A stretch of DNA of 64,000 bases from Rhizobium sp. 2MFCol3.1 (GCF_000377565.1 NZ_KB898355.1:310001-374000); one strand, 5' to 3'. Numbered from the stretch's first letter, positions 29,193 to 39,968 are shown. Notes: a model not told the origin generated them from the sequence alone. Numbers and translations are program-made.

Positions 29193-29238
29193 TCGACGGG
29201 ATCATTGAACAGCCCAAGGTTTGAATGCGTCTTCCAGC

Positions 29239-30219
29239 ATGGAGCATGTGCAAATGTCGAACTTGGAAAACGTTGGCGACGCCGGCAGGCACGAGAAATA
29301 TGAGCGGCTTATCGCGAAGGCCAAGCAGGTTCGCGCGATGACGACGGTGGTTGCCCACCCTTGCGATGAGGCATCGCTGCGCGGCGCCGTCGAAGCAGCC
29401 GAGGTCGGGTTGATAAATCCGGTCTTTGTCGGTCCGGCCGAGAAAATACGTGGCGTCGCCGAGGTGCACAGCCTCGATATCTCGGCGTTCCAACTGGTCG
29501 ACGCTCCCCATAGCGACGCGGCAGCCGCAAAGGCGGTCGAGATCATCAGGGAAGGCGGTGGTGATCTTCTGATGAAGGGAAGCCTGCATACTGATGAACT
29601 CTTGCGGGCCGTGACATCATCGGCGACGGGGCTTAGAACCGCACGGCGGATCAGCCATGTCTTCGTGATGGATGTTCCCGGTCATGCGGAAACACTTTTC
29701 ATCACCGACGCCGCCATCAACATTGCACCGGATCTCGATGCGAAGCGCGATATCATCCAGAACGCGATCGATCTCTTCACCCAGATCGGGCTCGGCACGC
29801 CGCGCGTGGCGATCCTTTCGGCCGTCGAGACGGTCACCTCGAAGATTCCCTCGACGATCGAGGCGGCCGCGCTCTGCAAGATGGCGGAACGCGGACAGAT
29901 CACGGGGGGCGTCCTGGACGGGCCTCTTGCCTTTGACAATGCAATCGATCCGGAGGCCGCGAGAATAAAGGGCATCCACTCTCCGGTCGCCGGCCACGCC
30001 GATATCCTCGTCGTGCCCAATCTCGAGGCCGGCAACATGCTGGCGAAGAACCTGACCTTTATGGCGCGGGCGGATGCGGCGGGGCTTGTCCTTGGTGCCC
30101 GCGTGCCGATCATCCTGACGTCTCGGGCGGATTCTGTGCGCACGCGCCTTGCCTCCTGCGCCGTCGGCGTCTTGCTTGCAGAAGCGCGCCGTCGTGCGGC
30201 GCCGATACAGGGCGGGTGA
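29239..30219 (+). CDS. pta: Phosphate acetyl/butyryltransferase
   Basis: This 326-residue member of the PTA_PTB family converts acetyl-CoA (or butyryl-CoA) and phosphate to the acyl phosphate and CoA. Visible hallmarks are DLLMKGSLHTDELLRAV (about residue 112), HVFVMDVPG, ITDAAINIAPDL (about 154-165) and the C-terminal VPNLEAGNMLAKNL and GARVPIILTSRADS segments. The length is that of the short Pta/Ptb form rather than the long enterobacterial Pta. The start is uncertain: TTG 29221, ATG 29239 and ATG 29254 are all in frame. It is followed by ackA after 3 bases. Confidence 0.88.
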   Translation: MEHVQMSNLENVGDAGRHEKYERLIAKAKQVRAMTTVVAHPCDEASLRGAVEAAEVGLINPVFVGPAEKIRGVAEVHSLDISAFQLVDAPHSDAAAAKAVEIIREGGGDLLMKGSLHTDELLRAVTSSATGLRTARRISHVFVMDVPGHAETLFITDAAINIAPDLDAKRDIIQNAIDLFTQIGLGTPRVAILSAVETVTSKIPSTIEAAALCKMAERGQITGGVLDGPLAFDNAIDPEAARIKGIHSPVAGHADILVVPNLEAGNMLAKNLTFMARADAAGLVLGARVPIILTSRADSVRTRLASCAVGVLLAEARRRAAPIQGG

Positions 30220-30222
30220 TTT

Positions 30223-31422
30223 ATGGACACGATTCTGGTGGTGAATGCCGGTTCATCCAGCCTGAAATTTGAAGTCTTCTCCGTCGCGGGTTCGCTCACG
30301 CGTCTGGTCAAGGGAAAGATGGAAGGGATCGGCACCGCGCCGCATCTTTCCATAAGGAATGCTGGCGGTGAGCAACTGGCGAATGATGATTATCCGTCCG
30401 AGGCCATCCCGGATCTGCCTTCGGCGATGCGCCTGGTCGGGCAATGGCTGGGTGAGCGACTTGAGGGGCACCTGATCGCGGTCGGCCACCGGGTCGTCCA
30501 CGGCGGGCCGAACCATGCTGGGCCGGCGAGGGTCGATGAAAGCTTGCTGCGGGAGTTGGAGTGGTACACGCCGCTCGCGCCGCTGCATCAGCCAAACAAT
30601 CTGGCGCCCATCCGGGTGCTGCTGGAACGACAGCCTGACTTGGCGCAGGTCGCCTGCTTCGACACTGCCTTCCATCGCGGGCATGATCCGATGACGGATC
30701 ATTATGCGATACCGACACGTTATTTCGAGGAGGGAGTCAGGCGCTACGGCTTTCACGGTCTGTCCTACGAATATGTTGCGGGACGGCTGGCGGAAGTTGC
30801 GCCTGACGTTGGCGGCGGGCGCGTCATCGTCGCCCATCTCGGCAGCGGCGCGTCGATGTGCGCGCTTCATGAGGGACGAAGCGTGGAGAGCACACTGGGT
30901 TTCACGGCGCTTGACGGCCTGCCGATGGGCACGCGATGCGGGCAGATCGATCCCGGCGTGCTGCTTTACCTGCTCGAGCAGCATGGAATGTCGGCAAGGC
31001 AGCTGCAGGATATGCTCTACAAGGAGTCCGGCCTCAAGGGCCTCTCCGGCATCAGCAACGACGTGCGCGATCTGCTCGACAGCCAAGAGGCCGGTGCTGC
31101 GCTGGCGCTCGACCATTTCGTTCATCGCATCGGGCTCAACGCCGGTGCGCTTGCGGCCGCGCTGAGCGGGCTGGATGCCTTTGTGTTCACCGCCGGGGTC
31201 GGCGAAAATTCGCCGGTGATGCGCGAACGGATCGCCAGGAAACTGCGCTGGCTCGGTGTATCGCTCGATACGGAGCGGAACAATGCCGGCGAATTGCTGA
31301 TCTCAAGCGATGACAGCACGGTCAAAGTCTTCGTCATGCCGACCGACGAGGAGCTGATGATTGCGCGGCACACTTTCGCGCTTATCACCGCTGGCGGGAC
31401 CGTGTCTGCCGGCGCGCGCTAG
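30223..31422 (+). CDS. ackA: Acetate kinase
   Basis: This 399-residue ASKHA-fold kinase transfers phosphate between acetyl phosphate and ADP. It has the N-terminal [22 protein letters not shown] (about residue 90), [10 protein letters not shown] with the catalytic Asp (about 145), [11 protein letters not shown] and FTAGVGENS (about 325) motifs. Coupled with pta it makes ATP from acyl-CoA or removes excess acetyl-CoA; the operon's likely Pho control suggests use when phosphate is short. It starts 3 bases after pta. Confidence 0.94.
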   Translation: MDTILVVNAGSSSLKFEVFSVAGSLTRLVKGKMEGIGTAPHLSIRNAGGEQLANDDYPSEAIPDLPSAMRLVGQWLGERLEGHLIAVGHRVVHGGPNHAGPARVDESLLRELEWYTPLAPLHQPNNLAPIRVLLERQPDLAQVACFDTAFHRGHDPMTDHYAIPTRYFEEGVRRYGFHGLSYEYVAGRLAEVAPDVGGGRVIVAHLGSGASMCALHEGRSVESTLGFTALDGLPMGTRCGQIDPGVLLYLLEQHGMSARQLQDMLYKESGLKGLSGISNDVRDLLDSQEAGAALALDHFVHRIGLNAGALAAALSGLDAFVFTAGVGENSPVMRERIARKLRWLGVSLDTERNNAGELLISSDDSTVKVFVMPTDEELMIARHTFALITAGGTVSAGAR

Positions 31423-31449
31423 TTACTTGGACAAAAGAGAGGGCTACAT

Positions 31450-32232
31450 ATGATACCGACCGTGAAGGCGAAGCTTCTTGAAGGAAAGCGCGGGCTGGTG
31501 GTTGGCATCGCCAATGATCAGTCGATCGCCTGGGGTTGCGCGCGCGCATTCCGCGCTCTGGGTGCCGAACTAGCGGTGACCTATCTCAACGACAAGGCCA
31601 AGCCCTATGTCGAGCCACTCGCGCGGGCACTGGAAGCGCCGATTGTCATGCCGCTCGACGTTTCGGTGCCGGGGCAGCTGGAAGCCGTGTTCGAGCGCAT
31701 CACGGAGCAATGGGGCGCGCTCGATTTCGTGGTGCACTCCATCGCGTTCTCGCCGAAGGATACCTTGCAGGGCCGCGTCGTCGATGTACCCCACGACGGG
31801 TTTCTTAAGACGATGGATATCTCCTGCTGGTCTTTCATCCGGATGGCGCATCTTGCCGAACCGCTCATGAAGCAGGGCGGCACGCTGTTCACCATGACGT
31901 ACTACGGCAGCCAGATGGTGGTGAAGAATTACAACATCATGGGCGTTGCCAAGGCAGCACTTGAGAGCGCTGTTCGTTATATCGCCGCCGAACTAGGGCC
32001 GAAGGGCATTCGCGTGCATGCGATCTCACCCGGTCCACTGGCAACCCGGGCCGCCTCCGGCATCCCCGAGTTCGACGAGCTGCTGAACAAGGCCCAGGAG
32101 ACAGCGCCGACACGCAGTCTCGTCTCGATCGACGATGTCGGCATGGCAACCGCATTCCTGGCTCACGACGCGGCGCGGCTCATCACCGGCGACACGATCT
32201 ATATCGATGGCGGATACCACATCATCGATTAG
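31450..32232 (+). CDS. fabI: Enoyl-[acyl-carrier-protein] reductase (NADH), FabI type
   Basis: This 260-residue SDR-superfamily enzyme reduces the enoyl-ACP double bond. It has the FabI nucleotide loop GIANDQSIAWG (about residues 18-28), the Y-x6-K active site in NYNIMGVAK (about 160-168) and the C-terminal GDTIYIDGGYHI. An additional fabI on the main chromosome would be normal in rhizobia, making this an auxiliary copy. It is 27 bases after ackA and its start follows a GAGAGGG site. The next gene converges after 11 bases. Confidence 0.92.
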   Translation: MIPTVKAKLLEGKRGLVVGIANDQSIAWGCARAFRALGAELAVTYLNDKAKPYVEPLARALEAPIVMPLDVSVPGQLEAVFERITEQWGALDFVVHSIAFSPKDTLQGRVVDVPHDGFLKTMDISCWSFIRMAHLAEPLMKQGGTLFTMTYYGSQMVVKNYNIMGVAKAALESAVRYIAAELGPKGIRVHAISPGPLATRAASGIPEFDELLNKAQETAPTRSLVSIDDVGMATAFLAHDAARLITGDTIYIDGGYHIID

Positions 32233-32243
32233 CCCCCGCACCG

Positions 32244-32924
32244 CTATTCGCCGGCGCCCAGATAGTCACGCGTAAACGAGATTAGGCTCTCGATATGCGT
32301 GGCGACCGCGGCACGGGTGGCGTCGAGATCGCCGCGTTCTATGGCCTCGATGATGACAAGGTGCTCGGTCGAGTCCGGCTTCAACCGGTCTTTCAGCCTG
32401 TCGATCTCGAAGAGGCGGGTGGTGGCACGCAGTTCACGCAGCACCTCGGCCATCACCGCATTGCCGCAGTAGTCGATGATCATGTTGTGCAGATTGTCGT
32501 CGGAGAACCAGTGCGCGTCCGTATGATAGGCCGTCGCGTCGAGAAGATCGTGGATCTCGCGCCTGACCTCGATCAGCCGGCGGCGCGGAATGTTGCGGAT
32601 GGCAAGGGCGGCGGCTTCCGGCTCGATCAGCAAGCGCAGCCGTAGGCTCTGCAGATACTCTCCGATGTCCACGCGGCGCACGACATAGTTGCGGCCGTCG
32701 CCTTTGCGGACGAGCCCTTCACCCTCAAGCCGTTGCAGGGCTTCGCGCAGCGGCGTCCTCGATATTCCAAGGGTCTCGGCGAGCTTTGCCTCGACGATCA
32801 CATGGCCGCCTTTCAGCCTGCGGTGGCGAATCATGTCGGAGACCGCTTTATAGGTCAGCGATGCGAGATTGTGCTGACCGCGGGTGGCGATCTTCACGTC
32901 TGAAGCAACCGATGTGTTCGTCAC
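32244..32924 (-). CDS. GntR-family (FCD-type) regulator
   Basis: This 226-residue regulator has a winged helix at about residues 17-80 (YKAVSDMIRHRRLKGGHVI, GISRTPLREALQRLEGEGLV) and a C-terminal FCD ligand domain (DDNLHNMIIDYCGN, ATHIESLISF). The GTG at 32924 is chosen because GAAGG lies 7 bases upstream; a TTG at 32948 would add eight residues. It is divergent from another GntR gene at 33029, which heads toward the importer cluster, so one or both probably control that cluster. Confidence 0.86.
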   Translation of the reverse strand: MTNTSVASDVKIATRGQHNLASLTYKAVSDMIRHRRLKGGHVIVEAKLAETLGISRTPLREALQRLEGEGLVRKGDGRNYVVRRVDIGEYLQSLRLRLLIEPEAAALAIRNIPRRRLIEVRREIHDLLDATAYHTDAHWFSDDNLHNMIIDYCGNAVMAEVLRELRATTRLFEIDRLKDRLKPDSTEHLVIIEAIERGDLDATRAAVATHIESLISFTRDYLGAGE

Positions 32925-33028
32925 TTTGCCTTCTTCCTCTACCGGCAATGTAGCCCCTCGCTTATTCCTTTACGCGGAAAGCTGCCGCATATGATAGTCG
33001 ATACCGACGAGAACCCGAAAGAGACCCG

Positions 33029-33679
33029 ATGGACGATGGATTGAGCGAAACCAACGACGAGACCAGCCTTGCCGATGACACCTATCGCCTGCTTCTGGCT
33101 GATATCCTGTCGGCCCGGCTCGCCGGCGGCTCCATCGTCCAGCAGCGCCGTCTCGCCAGCCAGCACGCCGTGTCGCGTTCTCCCATGCGCCATGCCCTGA
33201 GCCGGTTGGAGGGGGAGGGGCTGCTCGTGCGCAACGAGAAGGGCGTTCTCTGCGTTCGCGTGATTTCGCTGAAGGACTATCTCGATGGCCTGACGATGCG
33301 CATGCTGATCGAGCCGACCGCGGCCGCCTTGGCGGCGCCTCATGTCGCCGACGTCGATCTTGAGCGCCTCACGTCGATGCTTGATGCGATCGATGCGGAT
33401 CCCGGCCCCGACCCCGAAATCGTGTGGCAGTTCGACGACGCCCTGCATGGCTGCATTGCCGACAATAGCCGTAATGCTTTCATGAAGGCGACGATTGGCG
33501 ACATGCGGCGCTACACCACGATCTTCGAACGCCAGATGGCTGTCGTGCGCGCCAAGCCAGGCATTTCGGAGCACCGTGCGATACTTGTCGCCCTGGCCGC
33601 CCGTGACGCCGAGGGTGCGCGCAGGGCGATGTCCGAGCATCTGGACGCTGTCCGTCAGGGCGTTCTCACAAATTACTGA
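33029..33679 (+). CDS. GntR-family (FCD-type) regulator of the importer/fusion-oxidase cluster
   Basis: This 216-residue regulator has a winged helix at about residues 15-78 (YRLLLADILSARLAGGSIV, AVSRSPMRHALSRLEGEGLL) and an FCD domain (WQFDDALHGCIADNSRNAF, AMSEHLDAVR). It reads toward the ABC importer genes and ends 109 bases before them. A 10-base palindrome at 33727 in that gap is a candidate operator. It is not an obvious close paralogue of its divergent neighbour at 32244, unlike the GntR pair at 7193/8029. Confidence 0.86.
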   Translation: MDDGLSETNDETSLADDTYRLLLADILSARLAGGSIVQQRRLASQHAVSRSPMRHALSRLEGEGLLVRNEKGVLCVRVISLKDYLDGLTMRMLIEPTAAALAAPHVADVDLERLTSMLDAIDADPGPDPEIVWQFDDALHGCIADNSRNAFMKATIGDMRRYTTIFERQMAVVRAKPGISEHRAILVALAARDAEGARRAMSEHLDAVRQGVLTNY

Positions 33680-33696
33680 TGTCATCTTCATGCCTG

Positions 33697-33736
33697 TTGC
33701 GTGTCTCAGAGAACCATGTATAAAAGTGGGATCCCA
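33697..33736 (+). promoter_or_regulatory. Promoter with overlapping palindromic operator
   Basis: A -35-like TTGCGT (33697-33702) and a -10-like TATAAA (33719-33724) are 16 bases apart. Immediately downstream, TGGGATCCCA (33727-33736) is a perfect 10-base palindrome placed where transcription would start, a position suited to repression by one of the neighbouring GntR proteins. The importer gene starts 52 bases further on. Confidence 0.5.
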
Positions 33737-33788
33737 GATGAATGCAAACTGGGTAGCATAATTCAAAGACCAACTCCAGAGGCCATCC

Positions 33789-34625
33789 ATGACCCGTTCT
33801 TTCATTTTTCGCGGTGCTCTCGCCGCCTTCTCCGTGTCGCTGACGGCATCGGCCGTCTTCGCGCAGGCCTGCGAACCCAAGGTTCCCGCAAGCGAGCTGA
33901 TCAAGCCCGGCACGCTTGTCATGTCGACCAACCCGACATTGCCGCCGCTGCAGTTCGTCGATTCCAGCGGTGAGCTGAAGGGCATGCGCGTCGAACTCGG
34001 TGCGGAGATCGCCAAGCGCCTTTGCCTCCAGCCGGAATATGTCCGCATCGAATTTTCGGCGATGGTTCCGGGCCTGCAGGCCGGCCGCTGGGATATGATC
34101 AACACCGGCATCTTCTTCACCGAGGAACGCGCCAAGATCATGCAGATGATCCCTTATGAGGATCAGGCGATCAGCGTTTCCATCGCTCCGAACTCTGACA
34201 AGAAGGTCGCCACCAAGGATGACCTCGCCGGCATGACTGTCGGCGTCGAGATCGGTGGTTTCGAGGAAACGAAGACGCGCCTGCTCGACAAGGAATTGCG
34301 CGACGCCGGCAAGGAAGGCCTGACGATCCAGACCTTCGACAATTTCGCATTGGCCTACCAGTCGCTTCGCGCCGGCCAGGTCCAGGCCGTCGTGTCGATC
34401 GACGCGGTCGCCAAGGAATATGACAGCCGCGGCGACTTCAAGCGCGCCCTGAGCGGTCTCTATCCGGCGCCCGTCTCCGTCGCCTTCAAGAGCACCGTGC
34501 TGGCGGATGCCGTCTCTGCGACGCTGAAGGAAATGAAGACCGACGGCTCTCTGAAGGCGCTGTTCGACAAGTACGGCATGCCGATGGTCGCCGGCGACTA
34601 TTCCGTAAAGGGTCCCGGCCGCTGA
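33789..34625 (+). CDS. ABC importer substrate-binding protein, polar amino-acid family
   Basis: This 278-residue periplasmic protein has a Sec signal (residues 1 to about 26, ending SAVFAQA) and a family 3 solute-binding domain. MSTNPTLPPLQFVDSSGELKGMRVELGAEIAKRL is the expected N-terminal lobe; NTGIFFTEERAKIMQM and VGVEIGGFEET belong to the ligand cleft. Two early cysteines (about residues 28 and 80) could form a disulfide. The rest of the operon (DapA-like lyase, HcnABC-like oxidase, hydantoinase) suggests a cyclic amino or imino acid as ligand. Confidence 0.87.
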   Translation: MTRSFIFRGALAAFSVSLTASAVFAQACEPKVPASELIKPGTLVMSTNPTLPPLQFVDSSGELKGMRVELGAEIAKRLCLQPEYVRIEFSAMVPGLQAGRWDMINTGIFFTEERAKIMQMIPYEDQAISVSIAPNSDKKVATKDDLAGMTVGVEIGGFEETKTRLLDKELRDAGKEGLTIQTFDNFALAYQSLRAGQVQAVVSIDAVAKEYDSRGDFKRALSGLYPAPVSVAFKSTVLADAVSATLKEMKTDGSLKALFDKYGMPMVAGDYSVKGPGR

Positions 34626-34651
34626 TCGGGCAGCCGGACGATCGATTGACT

Positions 34652-34679
34652 GGCGAGGCGCGGGGCTCCCGCGCTCGCC
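34652..34679 (+). terminator. Intercistronic hairpin after the binding-protein gene
   Basis: GGCGAG(G)CGCGGG and CCCGCGCTCGCC form a 12-base-pair stem with one bulged G and a 3-base loop. It lies between the binding-protein stop and the permease start and has no T-run. As at 11680, it probably favours accumulation of the binding-protein message. Confidence 0.55.
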
Positions 34680-34698
34680 TTGAGCAGGAAATGGATTG

Positions 34699-35391
34699 AT
34701 GTCGCTCTGGAACTGGTCGGGTTTCTTCGGATACCTCTTCAACCCCTTCATCCTCGGTGGCGTGGTCACGACCATTTGGCTGACCGTCGTCTCGCTGATC
34801 GCGGGTCTTATATTGGGCTTCGCGCTGGCGATGATGCGCCGCTCGAGACTGCGTTCGGTTCAGACGCTGGCCAAGGTCTACATCTGGCTGTTCAGGGGCA
34901 CACCGCTTCTTGTGCAGCTGATTGCGCTTTACACCGCGCTGCCGCTGTTCGGCATCCGTCTCTCGGTGATCGAGGCGGCGCTCGTAGGGCTGGCGCTCAA
35001 CGAGGCGGCCTATCTCGCCGAAATCATTCGCGCCGGCATCGAGGCCGTCCCGATCGGCCAGACGCGGGCCGCTCGTGCGCTTGGGATGACCGAGCGCCAG
35101 ATCATGCGCTACGTCGTCATGCCGCAGGCGTTCAAGGTCATCATCCCGCCGCTCGGCAATTCCGTGAACGGGCTTTTGAAGACGACATCGGTCACGTCGG
35201 TGATCTCGATGGAAGAACTGCTGCGTCGCACCCAGGTGCTGATCCAGGAGCGCTTCATGGTGCTCGAGCTCTTCGCCGTTGCGGCGATCTATTACCTCCT
35301 TTTGACCACGCTCTGGGATGTTTTCCAGAGGCATATCGAGAAGCGCTTCGGCCAGTCCGATTCCAGGCTGTCCGTCAGCGAAAAGCGCTAG
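34699..35391 (+). CDS. ABC importer permease, polar amino-acid family
   Basis: This 230-residue inner-membrane permease has about five hydrophobic segments, the WLFRGTPLLVQLIALYTALPL segment near residue 60 and the EAA loop (EAVPIGQTRAARALGMTERQ, about 115-134). It is the only permease in this operon, so the channel should be a homodimer. The ATG at 34699 has AGGAA upstream; a TTG one codon earlier is possible. The DapA-like gene follows after 15 bases. Confidence 0.9.
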   Translation: MSLWNWSGFFGYLFNPFILGGVVTTIWLTVVSLIAGLILGFALAMMRRSRLRSVQTLAKVYIWLFRGTPLLVQLIALYTALPLFGIRLSVIEAALVGLALNEAAYLAEIIRAGIEAVPIGQTRAARALGMTERQIMRYVVMPQAFKVIIPPLGNSVNGLLKTTSVTSVISMEELLRRTQVLIQERFMVLELFAVAAIYYLLLTTLWDVFQRHIEKRFGQSDSRLSVSEKR

Positions 35392-35406
35392 AACCAGGAT
35401 ATTGAC

Positions 35407-36297
35407 ATGACCAAGAAGTTTCGCGGCGTTTACACCGTGATGATTACGCCATTGGATTCCAACGGCGCCGTCGATCTCAAGGCGATGGCCTCCTTCACCG
35501 AATGGCAGGTGCGCCAGGGTATCCATGGCCTCATTCCGCTGGGATCGACCGGCGAGTTCCTGTCGCTCAGCGAGGAAGAGCGCGACGGTGTCGCCCACAC
35601 CGTCATCGAAACCGTTGCCGGCCGCGTGCCTGTCCTGATCGGTACCGGCGCCGAGGATACGCGCGAATGCGTGCGCCTCAGCCTCAAGGCCGAGCAGATG
35701 GGCGCCGACGGCGTGATGATCATCCCGCCCTTCTACTCGACCCCGACCGACGACGAACTCGTCCATCACTACAAGACCGTTGCTGCCGCGATCTCGATCC
35801 CGATCATGGTCTACAATAACCCCGCGACTGCCAACGTCGATCTGAAGCCCGAGCTCGTGAAGCGCATCGCCGAGATCAAGGGCTGCGATTACATCAAGGA
35901 ATCGACGCTTGAGGTGACGCGCGTGCGCGACATCATCCGGCTGGCGGGCGACGACATGACGGTGTTCGGCGGCATCCTCGGCTTCGAATCCTTTGTGATG
36001 GGTGCGCAGGGCTGGGTTGCGGTGGCCTCGAACGTCGCTCCGGGTCCGATGGCGCGTATCTTCGAGCTCGTCGCCGACGAGAAGAAGTTCGATGAAGCCC
36101 GCGCGCTCTATCTCAAGTGGCTTCCAGTCATCCAGGCTGTCGGTGGACAGGCCTATGTCGCCGGTTCGAAGTCCCTGCTGACGCATATGGGCTTTGCCGC
36201 CGGCACGCCGCGTCCTCCACGTCTGCCGCTTCCCGAGCAGCAGGATGCGGCCATGAAGAAACTGGTCTCGGACTTCGGTCTGACCTTCAGCCTCTAG
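35407..36297 (+). CDS. DapA-family lyase/aldolase
   Basis: This 296-residue TIM-barrel protein belongs to the dihydrodipicolinate synthase/N-acetylneuraminate lyase family. The GSTGEFLSLSEEER motif (about residues 45-58), the Tyr in IMVYNNPATAN (about 137) and the Schiff-base Lys in CDYIKEST (about 164) are all present. The family includes hydroxyproline-pathway deaminases (HypD) and keto-acid aldolases. Next to an HcnABC-like oxidase, a ring-opening deaminase or aldolase acting on the oxidase product is the best guess. Biosynthetic dapA is unlikely in this setting. The fusion gene starts 3 bases after its stop. Confidence 0.88.
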   Translation: MTKKFRGVYTVMITPLDSNGAVDLKAMASFTEWQVRQGIHGLIPLGSTGEFLSLSEEERDGVAHTVIETVAGRVPVLIGTGAEDTRECVRLSLKAEQMGADGVMIIPPFYSTPTDDELVHHYKTVAAAISIPIMVYNNPATANVDLKPELVKRIAEIKGCDYIKESTLEVTRVRDIIRLAGDDMTVFGGILGFESFVMGAQGWVAVASNVAPGPMARIFELVADEKKFDEARALYLKWLPVIQAVGGQAYVAGSKSLLTHMGFAAGTPRPPRLPLPEQQDAAMKKLVSDFGLTFSL

Positions 36298-36300
36298 GAC

Positions 36301-39230
36301 ATGTCGATGCCGGCCGTCTCCGCCCCGATCCAATCTCAACCCGATCAGCGTGTCGATATCGTCGTAGACGGCGTCGCCGTCGCGGCCGAGCGCGGCATGA
36401 CGATCGCGGCTGCGATCGAGGCGGGCGGCCGGCATGATTTCTCGCGCGGCTTGAAGGACGAGCCGCGTGGCATCTTCTGCGGCATGGGCGTCTGCCAGGA
36501 TTGCCTCGTCACCGTCGATGGCCGCCTCAGTCAGCGTGCCTGCATGACGACCGTCCGGCCCGGGATGACGATCGAGCGACCCGGCTCGCGCCCCGTCATC
36601 GTCGATGACGCCATCTCCGACCTCGCCGCCGTTCCTGGGGCCATCGAAACCGTTCAGACCGATCTCTTGGTCATCGGCGCTGGTCCGGCTGGCCTATCCG
36701 CCGCTGAGGCCGCGGCACTTGCGGGCGCGCGGGTGACCGTCGTCGACGAACGCTCCGCCGCCGGCGGTCAGTATTTCAAGCAACCGCTGACCGCGCTGGC
36801 GGCACAGCGCCTCGGCGCCGACGAACAGGCCCGCTCCGGAGCCAATCTTGTCGATCGGGTTCGCAGAGCCGGCGTGACGATGGTCGCTGGCACCACTGTT
36901 TGGGGAGCCGAAAGTCGCGCTGACGGCACGACCGTCGTCTCCTGCTACGGTCCTGCGGGCGCCTCCTACTACATGCCGAAGACGATCGTGATCGCTACCG
37001 GCGCGCATGAGCGCCCGCCGGCGGTTGCAGGCTGGACACGGCCGGGCGTCATGACAGCGGGCGCGGCGCAAACCTTGCTCCGTAGCTATGGTACCGTCGC
37101 CGGCAAGCGGATCGTCATTGCCGGCAACGGCCCCTTGAACATCCAGGTGGCGATCGAAACGATCAAGGCTGGCGGCCACGTCGTCGCGCTGGTGGAGAAG
37201 GCGCAGGCACCCTGGAAGCAGCCGGCCGCAGCTCTGCAACTTCTCGCGGCCGACAAGATGCTCGCGGCAAACGGCATGCGCCAGGTCATCGCGCTGCGCG
37301 CTGCCGGCGTGCCGATTCATTGGGAGAGCGCGGTCACCTCGATCGACGGGCAGGCCGGCGTCGAGACGGTGGCGATCAAGGGGCCGAGCGGCGCCCTCAC
37401 GCTGCAGGCCGATACCGTCCTCATCGGTGGCGACTTCGCGCCCTCCAATGAACTCTCGCGATTGCTCGGTTGCGGCCACGAACTTGTCGACGGCAGGCTG
37501 TCGGCGATCTGCAAGGCGGATGGCGAGACCACCTTGCCGCATGTTCATGTAGTCGGTGAGGCAGCCCGCTTTGGCGGTGCGCATATCGCCATGGCGGCCG
37601 GCCGGCTGGCCGGTTTGGCGGTGGCGCGCAAGCTCGGGCGCTCCGTGCCACGCGACGATAAGACGGAACGCCGGCTCGAAAGGCACCGCGCGTTCCAGAA
37701 GGCCCTCTGGGCGGTCTTCGCCGCCCGGCCTTCAGCGAACGCCATTGCGGGCCAGGACGACAACGCCATTATCTGCCGCTGCGAAGGCGTAACGGCCAAA
37801 ACCTTGAAAGCGCTCGCGACCGACAGCGCCGACGATATCGCGACTCTGAAGCGACTTTCCCGCGCCGGCATGGGCCGCTGCCAGGGACGCTACTGCGGCG
37901 ACGCGGTTGCGGCGATTGCCGGTGTGCGACGCGACAAGAGCGAGAGGCGGGGTTTTCTTGCGCCGCAAATGCCGCTGCGACCGGTTCCCCTTGCGGCTCT
38001 TGCGGTCGAAAAGCCGGAATGGGGCGGCCACAAGCGGGCGCTTCTACCGGAAAAGCCCCCGCTGGAAAGCAGCGAACCGCTTCTGCTGCAGCGGGTTTCG
38101 ACGCTGGTCATCGGCGCCGGCATCGCCGGTCTCTCCACAGCGCTGTTTCTCGCTCGGGCAGGTGAGGATGTGGCCGTGCTCGAGCGCAGCTTCCCCAATT
38201 CGCTCGCATCGGGCGGCAATGCCGGAAGCCTGCACGCGCAGCTTCTCTCCTTTGACCACGGCGCGCGGGCTGAAGGCGGGGGTGGTGCTGCCGCGCAGAC
38301 CTTGCCGCTGCAGCGGGATTCGATCACGCTCTGGGGCGAACTGCAGCGCGAACTCGGCCGCGATTTCGAGATGAAGGTCACCGGCGGCCTGATGGTCGCG
38401 GAAACCGACGCGCATATGCGCTTCCTCCGGGAGAAGGTTAGCGTCGAGCAGAAGGCCGGCATCGACTGTAGTCTGATCGGGCGGGACGAGTTGCGGCAGA
38501 TGGAACCCGCGCTCTCGCCTCAGTTCGTGGGTGCCGCCTTCTGTTCGCAGGAAGGCAAGATTAATCCGCTGGTTGCGACGCAGGGCATCCTAGATGCCGC
38601 GAAGGCTGCCGGCGCCAGGGTTTTCGATCAATGTGGGGTCATGGCCATCACGGTGGTCGCCGAGGGCTTCGAAGTCGTCACTTCGCGCGGCACCGTCCAT
38701 GCCCGGCGCATCGTCAACGCTGCTGGCGCCTTCTCGTCGCGGGTCGGTGGGCTGCTCGGGCTTGATGTCCCCGTCTTCGGTGCGCCGTTGCAGATGGTCG
38801 TGACGGAAGCGGCCGCGCCGACGATTTCCTGTCTCGTTGCCCATGCCGATCGTCATTTGACGCTCAAGCAGGCGGCCAACGGCAATTTCATTATCGGCGG
38901 CGGCTGGACCGCCGGGCTAGACCCGATCCACCAGCATCCGCGTCCGCTACTTTCGAGCATCGAGGGCAATCTCTGGGTGGCGCAACACGTCGTGCCGGCG
39001 CTGCGCAAACTGCACGTCATCAGAAGCTGGGCCGCGATGAACATCAATATCGACGGTGCCCCGATTCTTGGCGAGGATCCTCGGCAACCAGGCTTCTTCA
39101 ATGCCGTGACATCCAACGGCTACACCCTCGGTCCGCTCGTCGGACAGCTTACGGCGCAGCTTGTCCTCGGCCGCGAAACGGGCAGGGCGCTCAATCCATT
39201 TTCCATATCCCGCTTTGAGAAAGGCCGCGC

Positions 39231-39234
<4 letters not shown>
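36301..39234 (+). CDS. Three-module HcnA-HcnB-HcnC-like amino/imino acid dehydrogenase fusion
   Basis: This 977-residue protein joins what are normally three subunits. Residues 1 to about 110 are an HcnA-like [2Fe-2S] domain (C60, C65, C68, C81). Residues about 118-470 are an HcnB-like FAD/NAD-type oxidoreductase ([11 protein letters not shown] at 126). It is followed by a BFD-like [2Fe-2S] domain (C492, C494, C527, C532). Residues about 596-977 are an HcnC/glycine-oxidase-like DAO domain ([20 protein letters not shown] near 604; [10 protein letters not shown] and the C-terminal SNGYTLGP). Separate-subunit relatives oxidise glycine, opines or D-hydroxyproline. It overlaps the ATPase gene by 4 bases. 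The substrate is unknown. Confidence 0.85.
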
Positions 39235-39959
<725 letters not shown>

Positions 39960-39968
39960 GGCCTCGTC

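Noticed and set aside
32233..32243. Terminator expected between convergent fabI and the GntR gene
   Set aside because: The gap is 11 bases and contains no hairpin.
35407..36297. Biosynthetic dapA (lysine pathway)
   Set aside because: Active-site residues fit the whole superfamily, and the gene is locked between a permease and an oxidase in a catabolic operon.
34486..36435. 649-codon open frame on the minus strand
   Set aside because: Antisense to the permease and DapA-like genes; its translation is rich in His, Arg, Asp and Gly with no domain, as is usual for shadow frames.
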